From Oscillospiraceae bacterium MB24-C1 (GTDB taxonomy: Bacteria > Bacillota > Clostridia > Oscillospirales > Ruminococcaceae), in assembly GCA_030913685.1 (NCBI GenBank), contig CP133187.1, positions 186,001 to 250,000 on the forward strand: a DNA stretch of 64,000 nt, written 5' to 3'. Shown here piece by piece: positions 35,982 through 45,104 of the stretch; the first letter of the stretch is position 1, and the number at the start of each line of letters is the position of its first letter. Position numbers and translations under genes: made by a program. A model generated the notes under the pieces. It saw nothing but the letters and a program-made list of their open reading frames with translations, was not told the origin of the DNA and did not search any database.

Positions 35982-36944
35982 CTATTCACAATCCCAGCGA
36001 AGCACGGCCGAAGCACTTGTCAGCCCTGCGCCGAAAGCACACATAGCTAACAGATCACCTTTTTTGAGCTTTCCGGCTTCGTTGAGCTCGTCGAGCAGTA
36101 GTGGAATACAAGCGGCTGAAGTATTGCCATAGCGTTCGATATTAATGCAAAAACGCTCGGGCGCAATTGAAAGCTTAGACTTTGCAAAGTCGATGATACG
36201 CAAATTTGCCTGATGCGGTAGTACCCACGTGATATCGGATTCCTGTAGCCCTGCATCGGTAATGGTATTGCGCAGACCGTTGCACATGGCGTTAACTGCG
36301 AATTTAAACACGCCCTGTCCGTTCATCGAGACATAAGGTTCGGAATCGTCCGGAATGCGGTCGGGCAGGTTGCCCTTGACATTCGGCACATTGAGCACGT
36401 CGATATCGCCCTTTGCTGTCAGCGACAGTGAACGCAGACCGTCGCCCTCGCCAAGCACCACTGCACCCGCACCGTCACCAAACAAGACACAGGTGGAGCG
36501 ATCGCGCCAGTCAAGTATGCGGCTCATGGCCTCGGCCGCGATGACCAGCACATGCCGTACTTTCTTTCGGGCAAAGTAGCCGGCGGCAACATCTAGCGCA
36601 TACAAAAAGCCTGAACAGGCTGCATTGACGCCGAAAGCGGGGCAGTCGGCCCCGATGCGGCTTTGTACATTGCAGGCTAGAGAAGGGGTGATGTAATCGT
36701 CACTGATGGTCGCGCAAAGAATCAGGTCGATGTCTCCAGCAGTTAAGTTTGCGCGTTCCAGTGCCTTTTCAGCGGCGGCCACTGCGATATCGGTGAGTGA
36801 TTCCTCCATGCAGATGTGACGCTGCTTAATACCGGTACGGGTGAAAATCCACTCGTCGGTGGTGTCCACAAACTTGCATAGCTCGTCATTGGTTAAGATG
36901 CGTTTGGGCACGGCCCGGCCCGTTGAAAGAATTGAAAAGCTCAT
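35982..36944 (-). CDS. fabH: 3-oxoacyl-ACP synthase III FabH
   Basis: A 320-aa condensing enzyme that starts fatty-acid synthesis from acyl-CoA and malonyl-ACP. Catalytic Cys110 is in NAACSGF, His in LPHQANLRI and Asn in GNTSAA, all expected for FabH. The start at 36944 is preceded by AAGGAG; the upstream part of the frame overlaps the marR gene. It lies four bases after the MarR regulator and is the first biosynthetic gene of the operon. Confidence 0.95.
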   Translation of the reverse strand: MSFSILSTGRAVPKRILTNDELCKFVDTTDEWIFTRTGIKQRHICMEESLTDIAVAAAEKALERANLTAGDIDLILCATISDDYITPSLACNVQSRIGADCPAFGVNAACSGFLYALDVAAGYFARKKVRHVLVIAAEAMSRILDWRDRSTCVLFGDGAGAVVLGEGDGLRSLSLTAKGDIDVLNVPNVKGNLPDRIPDDSEPYVSMNGQGVFKFAVNAMCNGLRNTITDAGLQESDITWVLPHQANLRIIDFAKSKLSIAPERFCINIERYGNTSAACIPLLLDELNEAGKLKKGDLLAMCAFGAGLTSASAVLRWDCE

Positions 36945-36948
36945 AAAG

Positions 36949-37449
36949 CTACTCCTTAGTTGAAAGATCGCTCTGACGACCAATTTCCGTTATCTCGTCA
37001 ATAAACTGTTTTTCAAAAAACGCGTTCAGTTGGATCATACCTTTGAGCAAATGCGCCTTTTCTTCATCGCCCAAATCCTTTGCCACTGCGCGCACCATAT
37101 TCTCGTGAAAGCGCATAAAAACAGCGTAAGTTTTATGGCCTAGCCGGGTGAGGTGGATGTAAACCACCCGCCCGTCCTCGGTGGAGCGGCGACGTTCAAC
37201 GCAACCTTTTTGAACCAGCCGGTTGACAGCGGCGGTGACCGACGGCTGCGTAATGCGTAGATCAGAGGCGATTTCTTTGACGGTGCGGCCCTTGCCCTTG
37301 GTTTTACCAATTGTTTCAAGCAGATGCATTTCACTGGAAGAAACGTTAGGTGTACCGGCGCGCTTGATGAATTCGTCTTCAATTTTCAATATGGAACGAT
37401 AGGCTGTGACCAGCGTTTCGTTAAGTTTGTTCATGAATTCATCGGTCAA
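36949..37449 (-). CDS. MarR-family regulator of fatty-acid operon (FabT-like)
   Basis: A 166-aa winged-helix protein. Recognition helix region RITQPSVTAAVNRLVQKGCV and wing STEDGRVVYIHLT are clear. Its position as first gene of the fab operon, directly behind a palindrome that overlaps the promoter, matches FabT of lactic acid bacteria and similar clostridial repressors. It likely represses the operon in response to acyl-ACP or acyl chains. RBS TAGGAGGA. Sequence similarity to the MarR at 26172 is limited mostly to the DNA-reading helix. Confidence 0.88.
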   Translation of the reverse strand: MTDEFMNKLNETLVTAYRSILKIEDEFIKRAGTPNVSSSEMHLLETIGKTKGKGRTVKEIASDLRITQPSVTAAVNRLVQKGCVERRRSTEDGRVVYIHLTRLGHKTYAVFMRFHENMVRAVAKDLGDEEKAHLLKGMIQLNAFFEKQFIDEITEIGRQSDLSTKE

Positions 37450-37467
37450 ATTACTGTCCTCCTAATT

Positions 37468-37490
37468 TAATTAGATTGTCTATCTAATTA
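37468..37490. promoter_or_regulatory. Palindromic operator of the fab operon
   Basis: A perfect 9-bp inverted repeat (TAATTAGAT, five-base centre, ATCTAATTA). It overlaps the downstream part of the -10 box of the fab promoter and lies 18 bases before the marR start, so binding should block transcription. Confidence 0.85.
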
Positions 37491-37515
37491 TAGTAACACT
37501 TGTTACGTCTGTCAA
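37487..37515 (-). promoter_or_regulatory. Consensus promoter of the fab operon
   Basis: On the minus strand TTGACA (37510-37515), a 17-base spacer and TATAAT (37487-37492), a perfect sigma-A match. The spacer holds a second palindrome, GTAAC-N4-GTTAC (37493-37506). Confidence 0.9.
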
Positions 37516-37653
37516 TAACAGCTAATGAATTTATAAAATATTCATAATTACTAATTATAAAATTCATGAAGTCAATTTTGGGTTGTCATGACAACATAAA
37601 AGGTGTATAATCGACTAAAAATGTGTAATAGAAAAAGGTAAGGCGCGAAAAAA

Positions 37654-38199
37654 ATGGATTTACGGCGAGAAAGAAAGCGAGGTAACCGAGTAATCGGCGT
37701 CCTTTTGATTTTGATATTTCTTTGCATGGGTGCCATCGCGGTGATTTTTCTTTCACGCTTTGCGCCGGTTGAAGCTTTCAAAAGTGATATGATAACGGCC
37801 GATTTTTCAGCTGTGACCGATATAGATGCCCGGGCAGTTAAGGTTTCCCATGGATTATTCTCAAAAACAGAAGAGAAAAACCCTCCTGATCAGTTCTCGT
37901 ATGAAATAAAAGAGAAACTGGTCTTTTCTGCTGCGTCCGAGGAAGCGGCGCTGCTGTTAAAAAATCCGCCGCAAAACCAATATTTAATGGTGCTTGAGCT
38001 TGTACTCGAAGATTCGGGTGAGGTGGTTTTGCGCACAGGGTCTATTCTGCCCGGGCAGATGATAAAAAGGGCAGCTCTGGATGAAAAGCTTTCTGCCGGA
38101 GATTATAAAGCTATAGCTAATCTTTGCGCCGTGGATGCGCAAAACGGGACGCTGGCCGGTGTGCTTGAGCAGCCTGTAACCATTGTCGTCAAATCCTGA
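37654..38199 (+). CDS. Unknown single-pass membrane protein
   Basis: A 181-aa protein that I do not recognise. It has a basic N-terminus (RRERKRGNR), one membrane segment (about residues 14-33), and an extracytoplasmic domain of about 145 residues with alternating strands (YLMVLELVLEDSGEVVLRTGSILPGQMI, PVTIVVKS) that suggest an immunoglobulin-like or beta-sandwich fold. It is divergent from the fab operon and 72 bases upstream of pncB. The RBS is weak (AAGGTAAGG). No catalytic motif is visible. Confidence 0.7.
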   Translation: MDLRRERKRGNRVIGVLLILIFLCMGAIAVIFLSRFAPVEAFKSDMITADFSAVTDIDARAVKVSHGLFSKTEEKNPPDQFSYEIKEKLVFSAASEEAALLLKNPPQNQYLMVLELVLEDSGEVVLRTGSILPGQMIKRAALDEKLSAGDYKAIANLCAVDAQNGTLAGVLEQPVTIVVKS

Positions 38200-38271
38200 T
38201 GTGCGCTGTTTTGAATGTGGCGTAGTTAGGAGTCTCACATAAAATATCATTGAAATGAGGACGCACCTGCG

Positions 38272-39747
38272 ATGATAGACATTAAAAACGAACGAAACCT
38301 GACGATGTTGACCGATTTTTATGAGCTGACGATGGCTAATGGCTATCTGCTCAAAAACATGCAGGACACCGAGGTCGTATTCGACATGTTTTTTCGCAAG
38401 ATTCCGGACGGCGGCGGCTATGCGATAGCGGCCGGCCTCGAACAGTTAATGCAGTATATCGATAACCTTCAGTTTTCCAAGGAGGATATTGCATTTTTGC
38501 GCAGCAAGAACACCTTTTCGGAGGCGTTTTTAAGCTACCTGGAGAACTTTAAGTTTGAATGTGACTTGTGGGCCATCAAGGAAGGGACACCGATTTTTCC
38601 CGGTGAACCGCTTGTGGTGGTAAAAGGCCCGGCCATTCAGGCTCAGTTGGTTGAAACGATGGTACTGCTCACCATCAATTTCCAGTCGTTGATCGCTACC
38701 AAATCGACGCGCATGAACCGCGTGGCGCAGGGCAGGGCTATCATGGAGTTTGGCTCTCGCCGGGCGCAGAGCTATGACGCGGCCATGCTGGGCGCACGTG
38801 CGGCTTATATCGGCGGGTGTAGCTCCACCGCCTGCGTCATCGCCGACCAATATTACAACATCCCCGCCGTCGGCACGATGGCGCATAGCTGGGTGCAGCT
38901 ATTCCCGGATGAATACTCCGCTTTTAAGGCCTATGCTGAAATTTACCCTGACAATTGCACGTTGTTGATCGATACCTACGACGTGATGCATTCCGGCATG
39001 CCCAACGCCATTCGCGTCTTTAATGAGGTGCTGCTGCCACTGGGACATCGCCCGAAGGGGGTCAGAATCGACTCGGGCGATATTGCGTATCTCTCTAAAA
39101 AGGTGCGCATCATGCTGGATAAGGCGGGTTTTGAGGATTGTAAAATAGTCGCCTCCAACTCTCTGGATGAATATATCATCCGCGACTTGATTATGCAGGA
39201 TGCCAAGGTTGATCTTTTTGGCGTTGGCGAAAATCTGATTACCGGCCGCTCTGAACCGGTGTTCGGTGGCGTGTATAAACTGGTTGCCGTACAAGAAGGC
39301 GAAAAGCTTGCGCCTCGCATCAAAATCAGCGAAAGTCCCGAAAAAGTGACTACACCGGGTTTTAAAAAGCTTTATCGTCTCTATGACCGCAAAACTGGCA
39401 AGGCTTCAGCCGACTATATTACCCTTTTTGAAGAAGAGATAGACGATACGAAGCCGCTTACCATTTTTGACCCCAACGCTATCTGGAAAAAGAAGACGCT
39501 TCAGGATTTTGAAGCAGTCAACTTGTTGGAGCCGATTTATGAAAAGGGCAAGCGATTGTACCAGTCTCCCACACTCAAGGAAATACAGGATTTCTGCAAA
39601 GTTGAGCTGGGACGTATGTGGGACGAGATCAAACGTTTTGAATTTCCGCATCGCTATTATGTCGACCTTTCAGAAAGTTTGTGGACCTTAAAGACTATTA
39701 TGTTAAACGATTACGAGCGTAAAATTCGGGAACTGACCCAAAGATGA
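38272..39747 (+). CDS. pncB: Nicotinate phosphoribosyltransferase
   Basis: A 491-aa NAPRTase of the long bacterial type. The N-terminal LTDFYELTMANGY is diagnostic. EFGSRRAQ near residue 160 is the substrate-binding region, RIDSGDIAYLSKKVR near residue 260 binds PRPP, and GVGENLITG near residue 322 the phosphate. It converts nicotinate and PRPP to nicotinate mononucleotide for NAD salvage. It stands alone and is followed by a GC-rich terminator. RBS GAGG. Confidence 0.95.
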   Translation: MIDIKNERNLTMLTDFYELTMANGYLLKNMQDTEVVFDMFFRKIPDGGGYAIAAGLEQLMQYIDNLQFSKEDIAFLRSKNTFSEAFLSYLENFKFECDLWAIKEGTPIFPGEPLVVVKGPAIQAQLVETMVLLTINFQSLIATKSTRMNRVAQGRAIMEFGSRRAQSYDAAMLGARAAYIGGCSSTACVIADQYYNIPAVGTMAHSWVQLFPDEYSAFKAYAEIYPDNCTLLIDTYDVMHSGMPNAIRVFNEVLLPLGHRPKGVRIDSGDIAYLSKKVRIMLDKAGFEDCKIVASNSLDEYIIRDLIMQDAKVDLFGVGENLITGRSEPVFGGVYKLVAVQEGEKLAPRIKISESPEKVTTPGFKKLYRLYDRKTGKASADYITLFEEEIDDTKPLTIFDPNAIWKKKTLQDFEAVNLLEPIYEKGKRLYQSPTLKEIQDFCKVELGRMWDEIKRFEFPHRYYVDLSESLWTLKTIMLNDYERKIRELTQR

Positions 39748-39751
39748 TAAT

Positions 39752-39783
39752 AGAACCCCCCCCGGCAAAGCCGGGGGGGTTCT
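39752..39783 (+). terminator. GC-rich terminator after pncB
   Basis: A C-run/G-run stem (39752-39763 and 39773-39783, with GGC/GCC at the tip) four bases after the pncB stop, followed by TTCTTAG. The T tail is short. The remaining 140 bases to ptsI hold nothing I can name. Confidence 0.85.
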
Positions 39784-39927
39784 TAGCTTGTTTAAAAAAG
39801 CGGAGAAATTAGATCGAGACACAGTGGAGAGATTAAAACACAAAGCCTTTATAAAAATCTATGAACTGAGAAGGGATCAGGGATTCTTTCGCATAAATCG
39901 AAGCATTTTTGCGTGCGATTTTGAATA

Positions 39928-41661
39928 CTAGATATGTCCTCTTGTAGATAGCCATGCTTTCACGACCCCTTCCGCCTGTTTGCCGGTAGGCTGTGCCAGC
40001 ACTTGTGTTGCAAGTTGGCGGCATTCCTCTGATTTTAGGCCACAGATAAGGTTTTTAATTTTTGGTATTGCAGTGGCGCTCATGCTGAAGTGATCCAGCC
40101 CCAAGCCCAACAGAAGCGGAACAGAAAGAACGTCTCCCGCCATTTCTCCACACATGCCAACTGGAATACCTTCGGCGTGCGCATCATAAATCACTTGTGC
40201 GATGAGACGTAAGACCCCGGGGTGAAAAGGATTATACAGCCTCGCAACCTTTTGGTTCATACGATCGGCGGCCAGCGAGTATTGCAGCAAATCATTGGTG
40301 CCAATGGAGAAGAAGTTTACCAGCTTGGCAGCATCCCGCGCTTGTAGGGCGATGGAGGGTATTTCTATCATGATGCCCAATGGAATATCTTCGCGGAAGG
40401 GTTTACCTTCCTGGCGCAGCTCCTCCTTGCACTCTTCCAGTAGCCTTTTTGACGCTTCAATTTCTTCAATACAGCTGACCATGGGCAGCATAATAGCAAG
40501 ATTACCATGAGCAGAGGCGCGAAGCAACGCACGCAACTGCGGCTTGAAGACATCGCTGCGGTCAAGGCAGATACGCAATGCCCGATAGCCTAAAAAAGGA
40601 TTGAGTTCAGGTTCCATTTCAAAGTAGGGCAGCTTTTTGTCGCCGCCAATATCCATGGTGCGAACAATTACTTGCTTATCACCCATTTTTTCCACTGCCT
40701 GGCGGTAACCCTGATACTGTAACTCCTCAGTTGGAAAATCGTTACTGTCCATGTAAAAAAATTCACTACGGAACAAACCTATGCCATCGCCGCCGTTTTC
40801 CAAAACCATGTCAGTGTCTGCGGGGTAGCCAATGTTCCCCTCTACCATTACCCGTGAACCGTCTAAGGTAATAGCGGGTTTTTTTGCGGCATTTTTTAAT
40901 AACTGTTTTTGCGCGGTATCCTCGGTTTGGCTTTTTTGTGCTATGGCAAGTGTTTCCTCATCTGGCTCCAGAACAATTTTGCCTTCCGCGCCATCCACGA
41001 TCATAACCATTCCATTTCTGACTGCTTCGCATAGCCCTGTTACGCCCACCACTGCAGGAATTCCCAGACTGCGTGACAGAATAACTGCGTGAGAGGTACG
41101 GCTGCCCATTTCACACACCATGGCTAGAACATTTTTTTTATCCATGGAAGCAGTTTCGGAGGGGGTGATATCCTTGCCCACTAAAATACAGGGCTCATTC
41201 AAACGCGCCAGACTGACTCTTTTTTCTCCTGTCAGCTCCCGTACCACCAGCTCACTCACATCCAGAATATCCGCAGAACGGGCACTAAGATAATCATCCC
41301 CAATTTGGGCAAACTCGTTGGCAATGTCCTGCGCCGTCTGCCACATTGCGGTGGGTGCTGGTAGCAGTTGCTCTTTGATCAGTGCGGCGGCGTTGTCTAC
41401 CACTTCGGGATCATCGAGCACTGATAAATGTGCTTCAAAAATCTCCGCCTCTTCTGCGCCAATTTCTTTGGTGATCCGATCGGTATTTTCCTTCAGTATA
41501 GTTCTTACATCTTCCACGGCTGCCATGAACCTTTGCAGCTCCTTTGGAACTTCATTGCTATTAATTTTTTCGGAGGGCAGGGTGAAGGGGTCGTTAAGAT
41601 ATACTAAGGCTTTTCCTACGGCAATTCCTTCACTGCCTGGGATACCCTGATAGTTCTTCAT
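39928..41661 (-). CDS. ptsI: PTS enzyme I
   Basis: A 577-aa phosphoenolpyruvate-protein phosphotransferase of normal length. Phosphohistidine His191 is in GSRTSHAVIL, the PEP-binding barrel shows GLFRSEFFYMD and GTNDLLQYSLAADR, and the catalytic Cys is in GMCGEMAGD. It takes phosphate from PEP and passes it to HPr. It is linked to a mannose-family EII set, HPr and regulator instead of the usual ptsHI operon, so it may be a dedicated second enzyme I or the only one. The start is 41661 (AAAGGAGC). It follows the LevR-like gene by 57 bases on the same strand. Confidence 0.95.
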   Translation of the reverse strand: MKNYQGIPGSEGIAVGKALVYLNDPFTLPSEKINSNEVPKELQRFMAAVEDVRTILKENTDRITKEIGAEEAEIFEAHLSVLDDPEVVDNAAALIKEQLLPAPTAMWQTAQDIANEFAQIGDDYLSARSADILDVSELVVRELTGEKRVSLARLNEPCILVGKDITPSETASMDKKNVLAMVCEMGSRTSHAVILSRSLGIPAVVGVTGLCEAVRNGMVMIVDGAEGKIVLEPDEETLAIAQKSQTEDTAQKQLLKNAAKKPAITLDGSRVMVEGNIGYPADTDMVLENGGDGIGLFRSEFFYMDSNDFPTEELQYQGYRQAVEKMGDKQVIVRTMDIGGDKKLPYFEMEPELNPFLGYRALRICLDRSDVFKPQLRALLRASAHGNLAIMLPMVSCIEEIEASKRLLEECKEELRQEGKPFREDIPLGIMIEIPSIALQARDAAKLVNFFSIGTNDLLQYSLAADRMNQKVARLYNPFHPGVLRLIAQVIYDAHAEGIPVGMCGEMAGDVLSVPLLLGLGLDHFSMSATAIPKIKNLICGLKSEECRQLATQVLAQPTGKQAEGVVKAWLSTRGHI

Positions 41662-41718
41662 GGTTGTTGCTCCTTTCGTCAAGCAAAGGGTTGCTTCAAT
41701 AAAAATCCTTTTTGTCTA

Positions 41719-44202
41719 TTACTCGTTGCCCAAAAAGGGCATAAAAATTTCTGCTACATAACACAGCTCATCGATGGGAATCAGTATTCCAAACACATCA
41801 CCAACATAGGACATTCTTTGTTGGATAATATACATGAGTGGGCTATTTTCGTTTAGAAATACCCTTGATCGGGGGTATTTTAGTGTTTCGCTGCGGATCA
41901 CGCGTTCTAACATATGAGAGCAGTGGAAGATAAATTTCAGCGCAATCTCATCGGAATACCCCAACTTTAGGTCATCCAAAATAAAGTCCAGTGCCTCTAA
42001 AAGCACATCTGCCGCCTTTCGAGGGTTAAGAAAGGTGAGGGAGGTGGCCAGAATTTCGTTGATGATCCGGTTAAGGAACGAGGAGGTGGGCATCTCTGCC
42101 TTCATCTCTTGCTGTGGCAACGGACTGTGCCAGCTTTCGCTCAACAATGTGGCCAACGAAAAGCCGCCCTGTCGTATTTTGTCCGCCAGCAACAGCATTT
42201 GGGAAAGATTTGCACCGGACACCGTCTGCGCCTTGATGCCTGTGACGGCAGTGATATGCCGGTGCAGGTCGGTAAGTGGCTCCATATCGGTCATCAGCAA
42301 TAAGCCCGACCCCTGATCGCATTCTTTGGCTATGGTGGCAAGGCGGTTGAGTAGGTGTTCCATGGTGCTTTGGCCACCAAAGCTGATGCCTCTTGCCAAA
42401 GCGCAGCCTGTTACCGCATTCAGGTATTCCGCTAGACCTTCGGCAATGCCCTCGCCATGATGTACTACTAGGACACCGATGCGGCTGGAGGAGCTCCATT
42501 TTAGGGCTAAATACAGATAGGTAGCAACGAAGTTTAGTTCGCGGTCGGGCAGCCGCACACCCAAGTTTTCTTCCATTTCCTCTCTCAGGCGGCAAGCGAC
42601 GGCGTATTCTTTGGGGTTGAGCTGGCGGATGTCTTGGTTTGACTCCACCATACCCAGCTGAGGTTTTTCACCGCGCTCCACGGCATGTTGCAGGTGTAAA
42701 ATTAAACCGTAAAGCAGGGAGGGGTTTTGAATAACAGCTTGATAATCGGGTTCCTTTGCCAGCGTGTTATGAACAGTTTCGTAAAGTTGTGTGGGAACGG
42801 TGGTTCGGAGCTTTTCCAGCTGCCGTACGTTTCCCCCTTGCAAACGGCTGACGCACCGACTGATATAATGGTCGATATCCGCGGGAACAGGCTCTTCTTC
42901 TGCTTCGTATTCCATCTTTTCTAGGGTGTCCTCCTCCAGCAAAGGGATGGTTGGAGTTTCACCGGGGACAAACAGCAGAGAGGTTTGGGTAAAACGCTCA
43001 AACAGCGCAGTTGCTTCGGCCGACCGTCGAGAAGCTCCCGTTACCAGCTTGGTGATGGAATCCGGTAGGTGGCGATATCCAATCTCCATGATTTTTGAGT
43101 CCGGCCTTGTTGTGGAATACTCCAGATAAGCCTTTGAGCATATGATCTTCACTCTGCTTTTCATCTCGCCGATTTGTCCGCTGTAGGGAATTTGGACAAG
43201 ACACGCTAGAATGTCTTTATGGATTCGAAAGGTGGTTCCGGTTGATGATGCTTCTTTGCTAAAAAACAGCACCAAATGCTGTAAAATCTCCAGAACACTG
43301 CGTTCACTTAGATCAGGAAGGTGGATGATGACTGGCATGTTACGCACAAACCTTTGCAATTCTGGCGCAGAAATATCCTGTGTGGTAGCTGCGACAATCA
43401 TCAAGTTCCCGTACCGCGTGACGGAAGCCTCGCCCAGTCGGCTAAAGATGTTTTTTTCCATGAGGGTGACAAGCAGCTCCTGCACCTTGGGCGAAAGTTT
43501 CTGGATACCATCCAGATAAAAAATGCCGCCTGCGGCTTGCTCTATTAAACCTTTTCGGCTTTTTTCTGCTCCAGGTAAAGAGCCTTTGCTGTTGCCAAAC
43601 AGTTGCGCCATTAAAAGCTGGGGAGAACCGGAGTAGTCCTGACAGTTGAAGGTAATAAAAGGCGCATCTTTTTCCAGCTTCCCCGTTTGAACTCCGTACT
43701 CATACATTAAACGTGCAAAGCGGATTTTCCCTACCCCTGCGCTGCCCGTGATGAGGGTATGCAGCCCTCTCGGCGGATAGCATATGGCGGCCTTTGCTTG
43801 CTCCACCGCGGTGTGCAGGCTGCCGTCGGCGCCGATATTCTGTTCCAACCGGGTGAAGGGGATGTTTATCGGACTCCCTTTAGTGCTGCCCGCCTCGAGG
43901 TAATCTGTCAGCTTTTCTCCAAGCGGTATGATGGTGGGCAAATAGCGCCCTGGGTATGTCTGCGCAAGCATACCTCTGTGCAAAAAGCGCGTGGGTTTGC
44001 CAAGGCTTTTTATCAGCTGACCCATTTGGTGCAACTGATTTAGCTCCTTGGATATATTGGCGCGGTTTAGCTGCATCAGATCTGCAGCCTCCTGAGCGGA
44101 AATACCAGCAACAAGTTCTAAATTGCCGGTTAACCGCTTAGATGTGTATTCCTTTACCAGCACCAGTACACGTTCTTGCCGGTTCAACTTTTTCTGTTCC
44201 AT
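41719..44202 (-). CDS. LevR-like AAA+/PRD transcriptional regulator
   Basis: An 827-aa modular regulator. It has an N-terminal winged helix (residues 10-70), an AAA+ domain with Walker A GSAGVGKIRF near residue 155 and IFYLDGIQ as Walker B, then a PRD, an EIIA-like domain (GVLVVHHGEG) and a C-terminal PRD (IFHCSHMLER). LevR/ManR proteins activate mannose-family PTS operons through sigma-54 and are controlled by HPr and EIIB phosphorylation. Here the sigma-54 contact loop reads GSLPGA instead of GAFTGA, which questions sigma-54 use. The gene is divergent from the EII operon. Start 44202 follows AAGAGGG. Confidence 0.88.
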   Translation of the reverse strand: MEQKKLNRQERVLVLVKEYTSKRLTGNLELVAGISAQEAADLMQLNRANISKELNQLHQMGQLIKSLGKPTRFLHRGMLAQTYPGRYLPTIIPLGEKLTDYLEAGSTKGSPINIPFTRLEQNIGADGSLHTAVEQAKAAICYPPRGLHTLITGSAGVGKIRFARLMYEYGVQTGKLEKDAPFITFNCQDYSGSPQLLMAQLFGNSKGSLPGAEKSRKGLIEQAAGGIFYLDGIQKLSPKVQELLVTLMEKNIFSRLGEASVTRYGNLMIVAATTQDISAPELQRFVRNMPVIIHLPDLSERSVLEILQHLVLFFSKEASSTGTTFRIHKDILACLVQIPYSGQIGEMKSRVKIICSKAYLEYSTTRPDSKIMEIGYRHLPDSITKLVTGASRRSAEATALFERFTQTSLLFVPGETPTIPLLEEDTLEKMEYEAEEEPVPADIDHYISRCVSRLQGGNVRQLEKLRTTVPTQLYETVHNTLAKEPDYQAVIQNPSLLYGLILHLQHAVERGEKPQLGMVESNQDIRQLNPKEYAVACRLREEMEENLGVRLPDRELNFVATYLYLALKWSSSSRIGVLVVHHGEGIAEGLAEYLNAVTGCALARGISFGGQSTMEHLLNRLATIAKECDQGSGLLLMTDMEPLTDLHRHITAVTGIKAQTVSGANLSQMLLLADKIRQGGFSLATLLSESWHSPLPQQEMKAEMPTSSFLNRIINEILATSLTFLNPRKAADVLLEALDFILDDLKLGYSDEIALKFIFHCSHMLERVIRSETLKYPRSRVFLNENSPLMYIIQQRMSYVGDVFGILIPIDELCYVAEIFMPFLGNE

Positions 44203-44217
44203 AGCCACCCTCTTGAA

Positions 44218-44426
44218 ATGTGTGTCAACATTATTTTACAATTACAATAGCATTTATTAGCGATTAATACAATATATTTTTCAATATTTCTGATATTTTT
44301 TAAATTTTACTTAAAATATGAAACCTGATAGCTAAAAAATAATTATAAAAATAAATGTGTGTTATTTATTATGTTTATTAGTGCTTTTATCGGATTGTTA
44401 CCTTGGGTTTACGCATATGTGTGTCA
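44218..44426. repeat. Three ATGTGTGTyA repeats in the LevR/EIIA gap
   Basis: ATGTGTGTCA occurs at 44218-44227 and 44417-44426, and ATGTGTGTTA at 44355-44364, all on the plus strand. They lie in the 441-base region between the divergent regulator and EII operon and could be activator sites. Otherwise this AT-rich gap shows only the promoter listed next. Confidence 0.45.
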
Positions 44427-44567
44427 TTATATTGCTGTCAAAGATCTCTTTGTTGTATTGAATTTCACTTTATTAAGCGAATTCATCTTTTAATACATTG
44501 AAATTTGGGCGTTTTGCACTATTGCGCTACCGTTACACATTTTGAACTGTCACTAAAACAGGATTAT

Positions 44568-44596
44568 TAGACAGTCTTTTTTTGCCATGTTAGAAT
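44568..44596 (+). promoter_or_regulatory. Sigma-70-type promoter of the EII operon
   Basis: TAGACA (44568-44573), 17-base spacer, TAGAAT (44591-44596), 60 bases before the EIIA start. The -35 lies in the right arm of ACTGTC-N18-GACAGT. I found no -24/-12 element by eye. Confidence 0.55.
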
Positions 44597-44655
44597 AAAT
44601 TCATTCAAACTGCAATTTTTCTACAGAGGGCAGTTTTAGTGAGGTGTTTTGGGAA

Positions 44656-45078
44656 ATGTATCGTATTTTATTGTTAAGCCACGGCAATCTGGCAGAAGAG
44701 CTGCTGAAATCCGCCGAACTGATCATGGGTGCGCCGCCTGCTGAGGCCGTTGCGACCATCCCACTGCCGCTGGGCAAGGATATGGCGGAATATAAGGCGG
44801 AGGTGGAGACGTATGTCTCTGGAGCTGTTGCTCAAGGGGAGTGTCTCATCCTTGCTGACTTAGCGGGTGGAAGTCCCTTTATTACCGCAGCCGGTATTTA
44901 CCGCACTTATATGGAGGCAGGCAATGTAGATGTTATCACCGGCGTGAATCTTACCATGTTGATTGAAGCGCTTTCCGCACAGGAACACGCTACTTTGGCA
45001 GAGGTGAGAAAGATTGTGCTAGAAGAGGGACACGCAGGAATTCAAGCCTTGTCCAGTACGCTGACAGCCCAACAATAA
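44656..45078 (+). CDS. PTS EIIA, mannose/fructose/sorbose family
   Basis: A 140-aa EIIA-Man domain protein. Phosphohistidine His9 is in LLLSHGNLAEELL, and the LADLAGGSPF segment near residue 73 is diagnostic. It takes phosphate from HPr and gives it to EIIB. I prefer ATG 44656; a GTG at 44644 is possible. It heads the operon EIIA-EIIB-EIIC-EIID-BtpA family-HPr. Separate A and B proteins, instead of the fused ManX type, are usual in Firmicutes. Confidence 0.93.
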   Translation: MYRILLLSHGNLAEELLKSAELIMGAPPAEAVATIPLPLGKDMAEYKAEVETYVSGAVAQGECLILADLAGGSPFITAAGIYRTYMEAGNVDVITGVNLTMLIEALSAQEHATLAEVRKIVLEEGHAGIQALSSTLTAQQ

Positions 45079-45104
45079 CTGTTTTCATGAGAGGAGTATA
45101 GTAA

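Noticed and set aside
38205-38271. Possible riboswitch upstream of pncB (GTGCG with CGCAC pairing)
   Set aside because: Only a five-base long-range pairing is visible and no known NAD or other riboswitch core is present.
44209-44655. Sigma-54 -24/-12 promoter for the LevR-controlled operon
   Set aside because: Several GG/GC pairs were tried and none has the required spacing of the conserved dinucleotides.
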